A stretch of 64,000 nucleotides of DNA from Neoceratodus forsteri (lineage: Eukaryota; Chordata; Ceratodontiformes; Ceratodontidae). The translations under genes and the position numbers were made by a program. Below the pieces are notes generated by a model, which saw only the letters and a list, made by a program, of their open reading frames with translations, was not told where the DNA came from and did no database searches. How positions within the stretch are numbered: the first letter of the stretch is position 1; each line of letters begins with the position of its first letter. The stretch is taken from contig CM057456.1 in NCBI GenBank assembly GCA_016271365.2, positions 168,302,501 through 168,366,500 of the forward strand, given 5' to 3'. This document shows, piece after piece, positions 22,191 through 34,178 of the stretch.

Positions 22191-25100
22191 AGTAATAGGA
22201 CAGTAGTCACTGTGACATTCTTCCTGGTGAACCTTGCTTTAGTACAGGACCAGGGCTCAGATTGGTTCCCCACTGGACACATCACTTGTTCCCTCATACG
22301 GCTACTCCAGCTAGATTAGAGGTTTGACATCACTTGAGGTAAGTGGAAGCAGGTGCTAATAGTTGGATAACATGACCAACAACATACATTAGGGGTGGAG
22401 CTGTGTCTCATGGAATGTTAAAGGCCTCAACCACCCTGTGAAGAGGACAAAGGTGCTCCAACACCTTAGGTCTCTCCACATAGATGTAGCTCTGCTCCAG
22501 GAGACACACCTCACTGCCAGAATGGTAGGATGGCTCAAGAAGCACTGGATGGATCATGTTATGCATAGCTCTGCCTAATCCAAATCGAGGGTCATAACTA
22601 TCCTGATCAATAGAGCTTGCCGGTGGGTAGAGGAATGTGTTAAGATGGACAGACAGGGACACTAGGTAATTGCCTGATTTGCCTTCCCAGGAGGGAAGAT
22701 AGTGGTGGGGAGCATATATGCCCCCAACCAGGATTCTGATGAGTCCTTTCCCCAGATCAGTAAAGCCAGAGCTGAGATTAAGAAAGATGATGAGGCCACA
22801 CCAGTTATGCTAGGGGTGATTTCAGTCTAGTGGCAGACATCTTCCTAGATAAGACACAGCCCACTCCTGAGGCACATCTCAAAGCTTAAGCTGCCTTTTT
22901 GGAAATGCAGGAAGAATGGGTCCTGTGTGACCCCTGGCACAGGGGTAATCCATCGGGGAGGGACTACACCTTCTTCTCCCCAGTGCACGGTACCCATAGC
23001 TGTATTTACTTTTGGTTGTCTGATAGGTTGGCCACCCAGGGGATTCATGGCACAACCATCAAGAACCTCATCATATCGGACCACGTCCCCATCACCATAT
23101 GTTATCTGCCCCCCTGGGAACCAAACCACCTCCTCCCAGTAGAGATGTAACCCATTATTACTTAAGGACAGACATTTCTGCACCCAAATGCTGAAGGAGG
23201 CTAAAACCTATTTCCAGGTGAACTCCAATGGACAGGTGGGCCCCGGTACAGTATGGGAAGCCTTTAAGGCAGCCATACATGGTCGCTTTATAACCTATAC
23301 TGCCACACAAAACAGAAAAAGAAGGGACGAAGTGGACAAACTACAAAAGGAACTTAAGGTACTAGAGGACCAGTATAAGAATTCCTCATCTCCCACCAAC
23401 CTGATACCCTCCATTACAGGGTTGAAATAAAGGATTGATATGCTTCTACAATGAAAGGCTGAATGGCAGCTCTTGCACACTAAACACAAGTTTTGGAAGA
23501 GAGGGGATAATGAGACAAACGTCTCACCTACCATCTCAGAAAGCAGCAGGCCTCCTCCCAAATATGTGCCCCACAGGACAGTGCAGGGAAAATGGGTAAT
23601 GATCCTAGACTTATTAATGAAACAATGAGGGACCATTATCAGAAGCTGTACAGCTCCAGGATTACAAAGGAGAAGCATGACTGGGCCCAGAACATGCAAG
23701 GATTCCTGGGCTCCACTCCTATCCTGCAGCTGTCACCTGAGGACATTAACCTGCTAGAGGCACCCATTTCTCTCCCAGAACTTAAAGCAGCTCTCTCTCT
23801 CTTTCTTAGATGGCAAAGGGGAAAGCACCTGAGGCAGACAGCATGACTGTGGAGCTCTAGCAGATGTTAAAAGAGATTCCCCAAGAGGAACACCAAAGAG
23901 AGAGGCTCCCATTGACTATGAAGGATGCCGTCATTACTCTACTCCCAAAAAAATCCACAGACCCTCTAGACTGTGCCAGTTTCTACCTTATCTCACTAAT
24001 CTCAGTAGACACCAAGATAATGGCAAAAATGCTGGCTAACAGGCTTGAAAAGGTGCTGCCCTCAATTATCTACCCCTTGCAAGCTGGCTTCAGCAGTGAC
24101 AAATGTGGGACAGACAACCTCCAGATGGTGCTTAACCTGAAATGGCATGCCACACAATCAAGCACACCCATGGTGGCATTGGTGGTTGACTTCTCAAAAG
24201 CATTCAACTCCATAGAATTGAGCTATTTGCACTATGTTTTGGAAGTCTATGGATCTGGGAAGTTCTTCTGTGGCTGGATAAAAATGCTAAACACAATGCC
24301 CACAGCTAGGATACTTACAAATAAACCACTCTCTCCAACATTCAAGCTGCAGCGAGGTACATGTCAGGGTTGCCCCCTATCGCCTTTGCTCTTCTTGATA
24401 GCACTGGACCCCCTGGCAAGATGGCTGGTGGCCTCACCAGAGATACAGGGCATTGAGATCCACAAGACATTTTACCTGGTCAGTGTGTACACAGATGACT
24501 TACTCCTTGCTATTGCCAACCCTGGACAGCCCCTACCTACAATTCTGGCCACCTTTACAGAATTTGTGGCCTTCTCAGGCCTTCAGATTAACCAGGAGAA
24601 GACTACCCTGTTCCCACTCAACCTCTTCTGTGCCAGGGATTGCCTGGATGGCACTGACCTGGTATGGGCACTTCAAGGGTTCTCCTACCTGGGCATAATA
24701 ATCCTGACCTTATGGAAGGACCTGGTGGAGGCAAATTTCAACCCATTGCTAGCCACTATCAATGCTAAAATGCAACAATGGATGTGGCTCAAGCTGTCCC
24801 TGAAATGGAAGATGGACGCTATTAGAATGTTCACTCTCCCTAAGATATCCTAACTGTAAGGTAAGATTACCCCCTAAAGTACTTAAAGCACTGGAAAAAT
24901 CCGTAGTCACCCTGCACTGGGAAGGGAAAGCTTCCAATTTTGGCAAGACCAAACTTAGGGTGCAACAGACCAAGGGAAGCTTGGGCTTGCCATGGCTTCA
25001 GGGCTAGTCACTGGCATATAGAATGGCTGAAGCCACCAAAAGATTTCTACCATCTAATATCAACACACCCATATGGGAATCCCTGGAAACAGATATCACA

Positions 25101-26588
25101 GGAGGACATTGGCTGGGGGCTGTGCTACAGGCCAAAAAACCACCAAAGACATTGAGCAGCCCTATCATGGTAGAAACTTGGAGAGCATGGTGCATGGGTA
25201 TGTCATTGTTCCATACCCCTAAAGAGGCATGGTATCCCTCTTTTAAATTCACCAGATTATGGGACAACTCTACCCTTTAATTGGAAGAGAACCAATACTC
25301 TAGCCCTTCTGGGAGGGCGGGGGCATACAGGTGATAGGGGACCTTTGTGTGCCTACTACAGATGTACTTCTGTTCTACCAACAAATCCAGGAGAAATGCA
25401 TGCTCCCTAAGCAGGATGTTTGGAAGGACCTGCAGCTCAGGGTGCCTTAAAGACCCTCCAGAACTCTCTGGACAAGACCCAGCAGTGGTATTGGTTGAGA
25501 GAATTACGTAGCCTGGGAGGCAGAAAGGAATCACTTGGAAAGTCTATAAGACACTGCGGGACTCATGCCCACTGGACCTGGAAAATTGCAGGATTCACTG
25601 GCAGCAGGAGATGTAGACTGCATTATCACCTGAGCTTTGGGCCCATTGCATGAAACAAGCTTGCTTAAGGAATAGAGACCCCAGTAGTCAAATGCTACAA
25701 CTAAAAATACTCTATTGCTGGTACTGGACACTGGCACAATTAAACAGGATGGGCCTTACCCCCAGTGCTCAGTGCTGGAGATGTCAACAGAGCCCATCAC
25801 ATCTGTTACATGTTTTTTGGCAGTTCCCAAAACTATCTCATTACTGGGCAGCAATTCTGGAGGACTGCTCCAAAGTGGTGGGCCATAAAATCAACCAAAC
25901 TTCCCCCCTGTTGCTGCTAGGTGACACCTCTGTACTGGATCTGCTCCCTGCCTCCTTGAAACAATGGGTAATGACAGTCATAATGGAGGCCAAATAATCC
26001 ATCCTCATGAAGTGGAGACAACCAAGCACACCATCCCTAGTGGCATGGCATGCAGCAGTGGCTCAGCTAGCTATCTTTGAATGTCTCTCTTACTACAGTT
26101 TTAACAAGGGGATTAAATACTATCACAAATGGAATGCATATCTTTATGTTCAGTGCCCCGACTGCACTTGGCAACCTCCCTACTTGAATGTTTTGACACC
26201 TGACTGCTCCACTGTCTCTTGCCAAATGGTTTACTATGACTATACTGATGTATGTACTAGATAATGAAGAAACCAAGATGCAAATGATAATTTACTGCCC
26301 CTCATGGATGCCCCTATTAGAGAAAGAAATAAATGATGTTAAGCCTGGAATACTCTTTGCATATAGCTCAACTGAATAAACAGACAATTTGGTACATGTG
26401 TTGATATATTCCTAATACAGTTTCATATGGTGATGGTTGACCATCACAAGTTGGTATTTTGTAGACAAAATGTTAAGTAACACAGTACTGATGTATGTTT
26501 CTAAATTTTCATGTTTCAAATGTACACATTGTACTAGTAGATGTTTGTTATGTCTGGAAAATAATAAAATATTTCATGATAAAAAAAA
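22191..26588 (+). mobile_element. L1-type LINE carrying a decayed ORF2
   Basis: A continuous series of ORF2 domains in order (endonuclease, reverse transcriptase, C-terminal cysteine/histidine region) is followed by a ~320-bp 3' UTR and an AATAAAATATTTCATGATAAAAAAAA tail at 26562-26588. The 5' boundary is uncertain; ORF1 is not found upstream. It ends exactly where a different LINE begins, so the L1 may have landed in that LINE, but I could not find a matching target duplication. Confidence 0.85.
22393..26265 (+). pseudogene. L1 ORF2: endonuclease plus reverse transcriptase, multiply frameshifted
   Basis: ORF2p nicks target DNA and primes reverse transcription of L1 RNA. The endonuclease starts at about 22400 with SWNVKGLNHPVKRTKVLQHL and VALLQETHL (catalytic Glu of the QETH box) and continues as VVGSIYAPNQDSDESFPQ near 22700. 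The longest open stretch (23864-24853, 329 codons) has MAKMLANRLEKVLPSIIYPL, motif A VALVVDFSKAFNSIE, motif B RGTCQGCPLSPLLF and motif C VYTDDLLLA; YTDD replaces the common YADD but keeps both aspartates. The C-terminus (about 25650-26130) retains CWRCQQSPSHLLHVFWQFPK, the CxxC...HxxxxxW region of L1 ORF2. Many stops separate these parts. Confidence 0.9.
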
Positions 26589-28433
26589 GATATTGTGAGA
26601 CACAGGACAATTGATATAGAAACTGACCCTGGCCCCTCTGAAAACGTTAACGCATCTCACTGGAACGGGGTTGGTAACAAAGGCCTGTGGTTTATGCACC
26701 TTAATGCAAGAAGTGTGCTTCCCAAATTACCTGAACTAGAAACTTTTACTTCTTACCACAATCCACAAATCCTGACATTATCAGACAGCTGAGTCACCTC
26801 TGTGCTTAAGGATTCTGACGTTGCACTTCCAAATTATAATAAATTCCGCTGTGATAGGCATAACAAAAGAGAGGGTAGAATTCTGATTTATGCACACTCT
26901 GACCTTTCTGCAGAAATAAGTGATAGCCCCCACACACCCAGCACCACTTGTGAATGGTTGACCATTAAAGTTAAACTGAGCCCCAAAAAAGTAATGATTT
27001 ACCATGTATATAGCCCACCCAAAGCATAGCTCAAACACTTACAAGATTTAATGCAAATGCTTGGTGAATTCTTACACCCTGAATTGATTGTAATAGATTT
27101 CAACTTAAACTGGTTGCTCAGTGAACCTCAATACAAAGGCATACTTAATACATGCCACTTGAGCCAAATCATTACAACACCAACTAGACCAAATCCTAAC
27201 TCAGGCAATCATGCTTTGCTTTATTGGATTTTAGTAAAAAAGATTGAAAGAATATTGCTCTTGGAAACCTTAAGCGACTCATTTAGCAATCACTCAGCCA
27301 CATTTTGCCTCTGACACAATAGTGCACCCAAAAATTCTCCACCTAGGTTAATTACTTACAGGAATTGTTACAATTTCAATAAGGCATCTTTCCTGTATGA
27401 CTTGTCACTAATTGACTTGACCTACCTAGACACACTACCAGATGCAAATTCCACCTTGGATTTCTTCATCACAGAAATTACAACAGTACTGGATAAGCAT
27501 GCCACCCTGCATACAGGCAGGGTAAAGCATAAAAAATCCAAGTAGCTTGCACGTGATATTTTCACAAGAGAGATGACTCCTGGGACAAGTTTAAGCAAAC
27601 CAAACTTGTATCAGATTGGAATACATACAGACGCCTAAGAAACTAAGAAACAGATGCAAAAAGGCAGCACATCAGGCAAAAAGTCAGTACTTTAAAAAAA
27701 AAAACTCTAAATCTGTGTGACCCCCAAAATTTTGGCATTACGTAAACTCCTTGCTGAATACCAGACCTCAGTCCTCACTCATCTCAATCGACCTGAATGG
27801 ATATAGCTGTGCAGAGCCTTTTAAAATAGTGAACCTCTTTAATGACTTTTCTTTGATCTGAGCAAATACAGACCCTCTGGACACCCTGAATTTAAACCTA
27901 ATAAGGAGGTGTGGAACTTGAATAGACCCTATTTCTAACTCCAACGGGTCACATGTTTGGAAGCTGTTAAATTAATTGCCTCCTTAAAAATAAAAAAAGT
28001 CAGCTGGATCAGACAGATTGATCTCATAGTTCCTCAAACTTTCTGCCCATGAAATAGTTCTCCTCATAGCCAAAATCTTCAATCTATCTTTCATGACAAA
28101 CGCTGTGCCTGACCTCTGGAAAACAGCTATAGTTTTTCTGCTACATAAGAAGGGGAAAAAGACGCTATTAGAAAACTACTGCCCTATCTCAATATTGTCA
28201 GCATCAGCTAAACTGCAAGAGAAAATAGTGCATGAATAACTAACTGATTAACTAGAACAACATAACCTAATCTGCGGGGAATGAGATGGGTTCAGAAGGT
28301 GTCATGACACTGACACAGCCCTAGTCAGATTCATAGACACTACCTATCATGCAACAGACAAGGATTTGATGATTGGCACTATGTTCTTGGATCTGATCAA
28401 GCCTTTTGACTTGGTTGACATGATTTTGAAAGG
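26588..28433 (+). mobile_element. L2/CR1-group LINE, cut off at RT motif A
   Basis: The N-terminal frame reads DIETDPGP (26613-26636), then LWFMHLNARSVLPKLPELE, RILIYAHSDLSAEI and VIDFNLNWLL, the endonuclease of CR1/L2-group LINEs. Further on come a degraded fingers region with FLLHKKGKKTLLENYCPISI (near 28130-28190) and motif A as TMFLDLIKPFDLVD (28379-28420). The element stops abruptly at 28433, where PLE-A begins. I cannot convincingly pick it up again beyond PLE-A. Stops and indels are frequent, so this is an old copy, older than the PLE insertion. Confidence 0.8.
26595..27314 (+). pseudogene. LINE endonuclease domain with a 2A-like leader, broken
   Basis: APE-type endonuclease of a CR1/L2-group LINE, which nicks the insertion site. 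It opens with a degenerate 2A-type motif (DIETDPGP; the family consensus ends NPGP, so an Asp replaces the Asn). This is followed by the HLNARS box and by residues equivalent to the D-N region (VIDFNLNW). Stops at about 26790 and 27027 split it into three frames. Confidence 0.7.
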
Positions 28434-28790
28434 TTCATCTTGTGACAAACAAGTTAAAATATGATGCATATATGAAAAGCAGTAAAAGGTTAAAAAACAA
28501 AACAAAGAGTAAAAGATTAAATCTCTACATCACGTTTTTTATTTCAATTTCTGTGACAAAAAATCAGTGTAAATAATGTTTTATATATTTTTTCCTTTCT
28601 CACATGATTGTGGTGTAATGCCATTTTTTCCATTTAAGAGATATAAGTCTGAATTAGACTTCATCCTCTGATGAAGGGGGTTTGATCCCTTGAAGCACCA
28701 GGGCATTTGTTTGGTTTGTAGCACCGCAAATAAAATTGCTAATTTTGGAGCCAGAAGTGTAACACTGTTTTCTTTTGTGTTCTGGATAGC
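28434..28790 (+). repeat. PLE-A left terminal repeat (pseudo-LTR)
   Basis: The fuller of the two copies. It includes ~205 bp (28468-28672) that the right copy lacks, and a hammerhead-like core at 28668-28695. Terminal repeats of this sort are the norm in Penelope-like elements. Confidence 0.8.
28668..28712 (+). ncRNA. Hammerhead-ribozyme-like motif, PLE-A left copy
   Basis: CTGATGA (28668-28674) is followed by a hairpin GGGGG-TTTGAT-CCCTT (28676-28691, with two G-T wobbles) and GAAG (28692-28695), then a short GC...GC helix candidate. This is the order CUGANGA / stem II / GAAA / stem III known for Penelope-type hammerheads. The last A of the GAAA box is G here and the cleavage-site U is not evident, so self-cleavage is doubtful. 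Confidence 0.5.
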
Positions 28791-29280
28791 TTGCCTACCT
28801 TAAGCAGCAGCTCTGTTATTTCTTAGCGCACCTGTGACTGTGGCTTGTTGACTTTTTGGATTTTGGCATTCCTGCTTGGTGCTGCTTTGACTGTGGAACT
28901 GACTCCTTTTTACTACAGGTTTGTTTAACCGTATTTTAGGAATGACTGAAATGATATCACAGTAGTGGTTCTCACCAACATTTTCTGGATGCTACTTCTA
29001 GTTCTGTGAAGATAAGGCTTTAGTGTTTTTTACCAGATTTAGAGTTATATCCACAGACAGACCACTGCTGAATCATCTGACAAGTTTAGTAAGACAGGAA
29101 CAGCAAAAAGTGTTTTTTTCATTTTCATTTTCTAGGGACCGAGATACTCACCACTGTTGAATCATTTGGCAATGCACGGCTGAACTGAGAACAGCACTAA
29201 GTGGTTTCTACACTTGAAGTTACTTTAAGCCACTCCTGAAGTGTCCCTGATGGGGAACAGGAATAAGTGACTTTGAACCT

Positions 29281-31200
29281 GTGGTTCACAGTGTTCATCT
29301 GCTTACTGACCTTTCCTGCATAGGTATGACCAAGGAAGATGAAACAATTGAACTAACGGAGTCAGAAGAAGAATCCAAATTGGACACAGATACCACTCAT
29401 GCATCCTGCTTGGAGTCTTTACAAGCTAGAATTAAGAGACGTATCATAAGACCATCATCTCTCCTAATTTCCACAGTAAGTCCTGAAATCAAACAGACTG
29501 TAGAGTAAAACATTTCTTTTTTTAAACTTGAAAAACTTTTAAATTATGAACTTTCTCTATATTACAACACAAATAGCTTGGAAGAAGAATCTGCAGCAAA
29601 TCACTGCACATCATGTGGTTTGAAATTAGATATTAAGACGACTCTGGGAATTGACAAATTCAAACACAAAGCAAAGTGGGAAAAGGCACTGCCCAATTGC
29701 TCTGAGGAGCTCATTAAAATCTTAATGTTAGAAAATAAAGACAATTATGAATAACTCAAACCAGAAATTCAAGCTGCTCAGAAAGACTTAGGTGAATTCA
29801 AAGAACATCCCTTCTTTGAAACAGGGATCATAAGCTAAACAAAACACTAGACAAGTTAGAAAAGGAAATAAACTTAACCAAACTAAACACTTGCGGGATC
29901 TGCAAGACTATACTGCTAGGCAGATTTTTGAATGGGACTGACCCTCTCACTCTTTGAGCAGAGGTAGACAAAGAAGCACTAGTGGGTTTAGAAATAGAAG
30001 GCAAAGTAGAATTCAAAATCTCAATTATAAGCAACAACCCACATCAGTATCTGGTTTGGGGGCAATACATTCTGATCAAAATGCACCGAAAACCACCAAT
30101 AAAGGGACATTTAAAAAGGTTTCTTTTTAAGAGAAGAAAAGGCAAAATAGAAAACAAAATGGGGTAGAAGAAGGGCCAAAAGGACCAGAAGAAGGTCTTA
30201 CACAGAAGGAAACTAGATCAAAGAACAAAATGAAATAATAGACTTGAGTACTATAGATTTTTCTTCTGTTGAACCGAATGTTTTGAGAAAAGGTTTCAGT
30301 TTTGTACCCTCACTGAAGGTTAATAAATTCAAATTACAAGTCAAGATTTTTAAAATTTTCAGGAAGATCAATTTGTGTAATTTCTTTGCAACTAACAAAA
30401 TGGGGTGATTTAACATTACAGAGCCAGCCAATGACAGCACAAATCTGGAGGCATTTGCAGATTTAATTACATCATTAGAAGGAAATGATGATGTAATATG
30501 CAACACTGTTAATGTTATCAATAATTTAGACTTGATTGATTTTGACCAAGAGGGCAATCAATGCAATTGTGATTGATCCAATGAATCTTGTAAATACCAC
30601 AAATGTTGATATAATTGATTTGGATATTAAAACCACTGAAAGGAAAAAAAAACAGTTTAGATCAAAATCAGTCTTTTGCCCCCCCCCCCGATCCTGCTAT
30701 TCTTGCATACCAAAAAATGGTGACAAAGTGGAAATCTTTTTAGCAGAAAATGGTTTGATAGTACCAATAATATGACACCTTTAGACAGATAGACTCTTGT
30801 GGAACTGATGCCATTTTCAGGGAAGCTGACAAGGGAGGTAATGTTGTCATTCTTAACAGAGAAGATTATGGAAAGGAAGTTCTTTGCTTATTATCAGACA
30901 GAAACACATATAGGGTTTTAGACAAAGATCCCACATTATATTTCCAGTCAGAATTGTTTGATAGGATTGAAGATATTAGAAATAAGGGCTTCATTCCTGG
31001 AAAAGAGCGCCAATACCTAAAAGTGCAGACGCCAATAACACCAACATTTTATGACTTGCCCAAGGTCCACAAGAGCTTATCTTGTCCTCCTGGATGCACA
31101 ATAATTTCAGGCAGCGGATCTCTGATGGCTTGTCCTGTTTCTGTGACTTTTTCCTTCAACCTCTAGTTCTGAACCTTAAATCCTACACATGAGGCTCCAT
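29281..31200 (+). pseudogene. PLE-A N-terminal region and RT fingers, degraded
   Basis: The N-terminal part (29323 on) is acidic and Lys-rich (IELTESEEESKLDTD) with a CTSCGLKLD Cys pair near 29607. From about 30830 a degraded frame reads ADKGGNVVIL, YGKEVL and RNTYRVLDKDPTLYFQSELF, the conserved opening of Penelope RTs. Then come TFYDLPKVHKSLSCPPG and IISGSGSLMA (31040-31130) and FLQPLVLNLKSYT up to 31195. The RT continues after PLE-B at 34250. Numerous stops; not translatable. Confidence 0.8.
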
Positions 31201-31212
31201 GCATATTATGGA

Positions 31213-31433
31213 AAAAAAAATGTTGTAGGTGCCGTATTGGTCCTTTTATTTTAGGAAGCATGTAGAATGTCCCTGGCTTAGGTTCACTGGGGATGAGGGC
31301 CTTTAGTTTGGCTTGGACATGCTCTGGAAATGTTTCAATTAACTCTTGTAGTTCTCTTTTATATTCTGCAGTTGGGTCACTTCCTAGTACTTTGTAGTAA
31401 GTAAGGTCACTTAGCTGCCTGTTGGCTTTTGTA
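31213..31433 (-). pseudogene. Inverted 5' segment of PLE-B RT
   Basis: Read on the minus strand the segment gives QLSDLTYYKVLGSDPTAEYK, then LKALIPSEPKPGTFYMLPK, the RT region immediately upstream of the first residues of the forward frame (LPKIHKPGNPGR). The two orientations overlap over the shared CATGCTTCCTAAAAT. At the outer end, AAAGGACCAATACGGCACCT resembles the terminal tail of the element. This is the outcome expected of twin-priming-like 5' inversion. Confidence 0.8.
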
Positions 31434-31440
31434 ATTCTAC

Positions 31441-33027
31441 ATGCTTCCTAAAATACATAAGCCTGGTAATCCTGGTAGACCCATAGTCTCTGGTAATGGC
31501 ACCCTGACAGAGGGGATATCAGAGTTTATAGAAGCTATTTTCAAACCACTGGTTATACAAAGGGATAGTTACATCATGGACACTACTCACTTCCTGCATA
31601 AACTTTCTGGTTTTAAGGACTTACCACCTGATACCCTTTTAGCCACAATGGATGTAACCTCCCTCTACACTAATATTCCACACACAGATGGCATTTCAGC
31701 CTGCCTCAGATACCTGCATGACAAAGAATTGGACCCCAACATTGACCTTGGAGTTGTGGGTAAACTCACTGAATTCATTCTGACACATAACAACGTCAGC
31801 TTCAATGGTAAACATTATGTTCAAACTATGGGAACAGCAATGGGAACCAGGATGGCTCCACAGTATGCTAATCTTTTTATAGTGAATTTGGAGGAGGATT
31901 TTCTAAGGCACTGAACACATAAACCACTTGCTTATTTCCGTTACATTGATGATTTGTTTATAATTTGGACAGAGGGTACTGACACACTTGAAGATATTCA
32001 TTGGGAACTTAATAACCTCCACCCAACTATAAAGCTTTCCCTAGAATATTCTGCCACAAGTGTACATTTTCTGGATACCACTGTCACTATTAAGGATGGA
32101 ACCCTACATACCTGTCTTTACAGGAAACCAACAGACAGACAGAGATACTTACACAAGAAAAGTAATCACCCAAGCCACACAAAGAAATCTGTCATATGTA
32201 GTCAAGCACTTCGGTATCACTGCCTCTGTTCAAATGAGGAAGACAGAGACACCCATCTGGAGAAGTTGAAAAACACCTTTATTGAGCAGGGACACTCCTC
32301 CAGAGAAATTGACAGAGCAGTGGAACATGCAACACAGGTCCCAAGAGAACAGCTACTGCAATATAAGGAATGGATGACTACCAATGGAATACCCTTAGAA
32401 GTCACATACCATCCTGACCTTGAACTGCTACGTAAGATTATTAAGGATCTCCATCCAATAATTAGTGAGGATGAAACCCTTAACTGTATTTTTCAAGAAC
32501 TACCACTACTATATTTTAAACAACCACCTAATTTAGCCAACCTGATTATTAGGAGTCAACTTGAACCAGAACAGAATACCATGACATCATATGGTACACA
32601 ACCCTGTCATCAACGCACATGTGAGACATGTAACCTCATTTCCACTTCAGACTGTGTGGTTACATCACAAAACAGACTATTCAGGATACAAGGGAATTAT
32701 ACATGTACATCAAGTAATGTGGTCTATTTTATCCAATGCAAGAAATGTCCTCACACAGGTTATGTGGGGGAGACAAGCCAACAACTCTGCACTAGAATGA
32801 ATTCACACAGACATTCTATTAATCACAAGATGATTGAGAAACCAGTAGCCCAGCACTTCTCCCAGGATGATCACTCAATCTCAGATATGTCTGTGATGGT
32901 CTTAAAAGGACATTTCAACAGTACACAACAGAGACGGGCTTCTGAAATTAGACTTATTTTACTTCTTAATATGGTGGCGGATGGACTGAACATTAATGTT
33001 GGTTACATGACACATTATTCCACTTAA
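31441..33027 (+). pseudogene. PLE-B RT plus GIY-YIG endonuclease, one nonsense codon
   Basis: The frame is open for 529 codons except for a TGA at 31912-31914. RT: LPKIHKPGNPGRPIVSGNGT, motif A ATMDVTSLYTNIPH, motif B MGTAMGTRMAPQYANLFI and motif C YFRYIDDLFIIW (both aspartates kept), followed by thumb residues (LYRKPTDRQRYLHKKSNHPS). A Cys/His linker (CHQRTCETCN) leads into GIY-YIG residues NVVYFIQCKKC and TGYVGETSQQLCTRMNSHR, with a plausible C-terminus ending at TAA 33025-33027. The start is truncated: upstream RT is only in the inverted 5' segment. It is the best-preserved coding sequence in the window. The stop could be a deaminated CGA arginine codon. Confidence 0.9.
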
Positions 33028-33146
33028 ACTTACACAGACTTTTACTTTAAAAGATGGACATAAACACTTTAGTTCTTCAGCAGGCCTTTGATTTTGTAAG
33101 TTTATGGTTATCTACATGTTAACTTCTCACCTTAACACTGTGGTGA

Positions 33147-33370
33147 GTGCATTTGAGTGTGTGTGTGTATACTGATGTATGTATGTATGTGTGTGTTTTG
33201 TGTGTGTTTGGTGTGTGTTGTGTTTTTGTGTGTTGTGGGTATGGTGTGTGTGTGTGTGTTTTGTTTGTTATACATGTGTGTTGTGGTTGTGTGGGGTGTG
33301 CAGATAAGTGTGTGTGTGGGGGGTGTGGTGTGGTGTGGTGCATGTACACACATATGTGTGGGGGGATTGT
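33147..33370 (+). repeat. GT-rich simple repeat
   Basis: Interrupted TGTG/GTTT/GGTGTG runs in the PLE-B 3' untranslated region. They produce long Cys/Val or His/Thr open frames on the two strands that are not genes. Confidence 0.9.
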
Positions 33371-34125
33371 GGCATGGGGCAATTGTTATGTGGCTAGGAC
33401 ACTTAGTTTTCACATATAGTGTACATTTACTTCCTTCTATTAGTTGTCAGTGGTTGGATTACACACTGTCATATGCTTAACTGCTCATATTAAGATGCAT
33501 ATCTCATGTACTTGGGGGTTCATAAAAGGTGTAATTCCTTTGTGTTTTCATTTAGATTCCTTAGACTGATTCTGTGCATTTTTGTTATACACAGACTCTG
33601 TGTTGAAATCTGCACTTATCAGGCTCATGGTCTCGTTTTCTTGGGGGTCTTTGACAAGTATTTTTTTATTTGGCACTTACACTTACAAGTGATACTTTCA
33701 TGCATCATGTACATATGTGTAGGTTAATTTGAGGCTTGTTTTCAACTTGCAGTTATACCTAATTTCAGGATTTTGTCACTCATTATCTGTTCTTTAATAT
33801 ACCAGGACAATTGGAATGTAAGTTGTAAGCTCATCTTACATGTATTAGAGAGAATGTCACTCCAAGGTTTTTTTATCACTAGAATGCTTTCTTAGCATAC
33901 TGAGACATTTTAAAATTTATGTGACAAGAACTCTCTGACTGTAGAGAATTCTTGATAACCTTTGCCCTTCTGAGACTCCTCAGTTAAAGGCATACTGGTG
34001 TTAATTAGCTTCTCTGACGTAATCTTTTGTTATGTTTTAAATGTATATGTTAAACCAACGGGAATTATGTCTGTTTTTTCAATATAATCTGGTGTTAATA
34101 GTATGGGATATTTGAAAAAACTGCC

Positions 34126-34178
34126 ACAAAGCTTCTGAAGAAGGACCTGGTTGGTTCGAAAGCTAGAGCACTTTGTTC
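34126..34178 (+). ncRNA. Hammerhead-ribozyme-like motif near PLE-B 3' end
   Basis: CTGAAGA (34135-34141), stem II GGACC-TGGTT-GGTTC (34143-34157, five pairs including one G-T) and an intact GAAA (34158-34161), then a minimal GC-TAGA-GC stem III. ACAAAG upstream pairs with CTTTGT downstream as stem I. The nucleotide expected to be U before the cleavage site is A (GCAC), so the relic may be inactive. Such motifs are established in Penelope-like terminal repeats. Confidence 0.62.

Noticed and set aside
22027..26602. TGTCTCACAATATT near 22030 and its complement after the L1 poly-A tail (26590) as a possible target-site pair
   Set aside because: The copies are in opposite orientation, so they cannot be a normal target duplication; probably coincidence.
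33119..33480. Long Cys/Val-rich and His/Thr-rich open frames on both strands
   Set aside because: Produced by the GT-rich simple repeat in the PLE-B 3' region.
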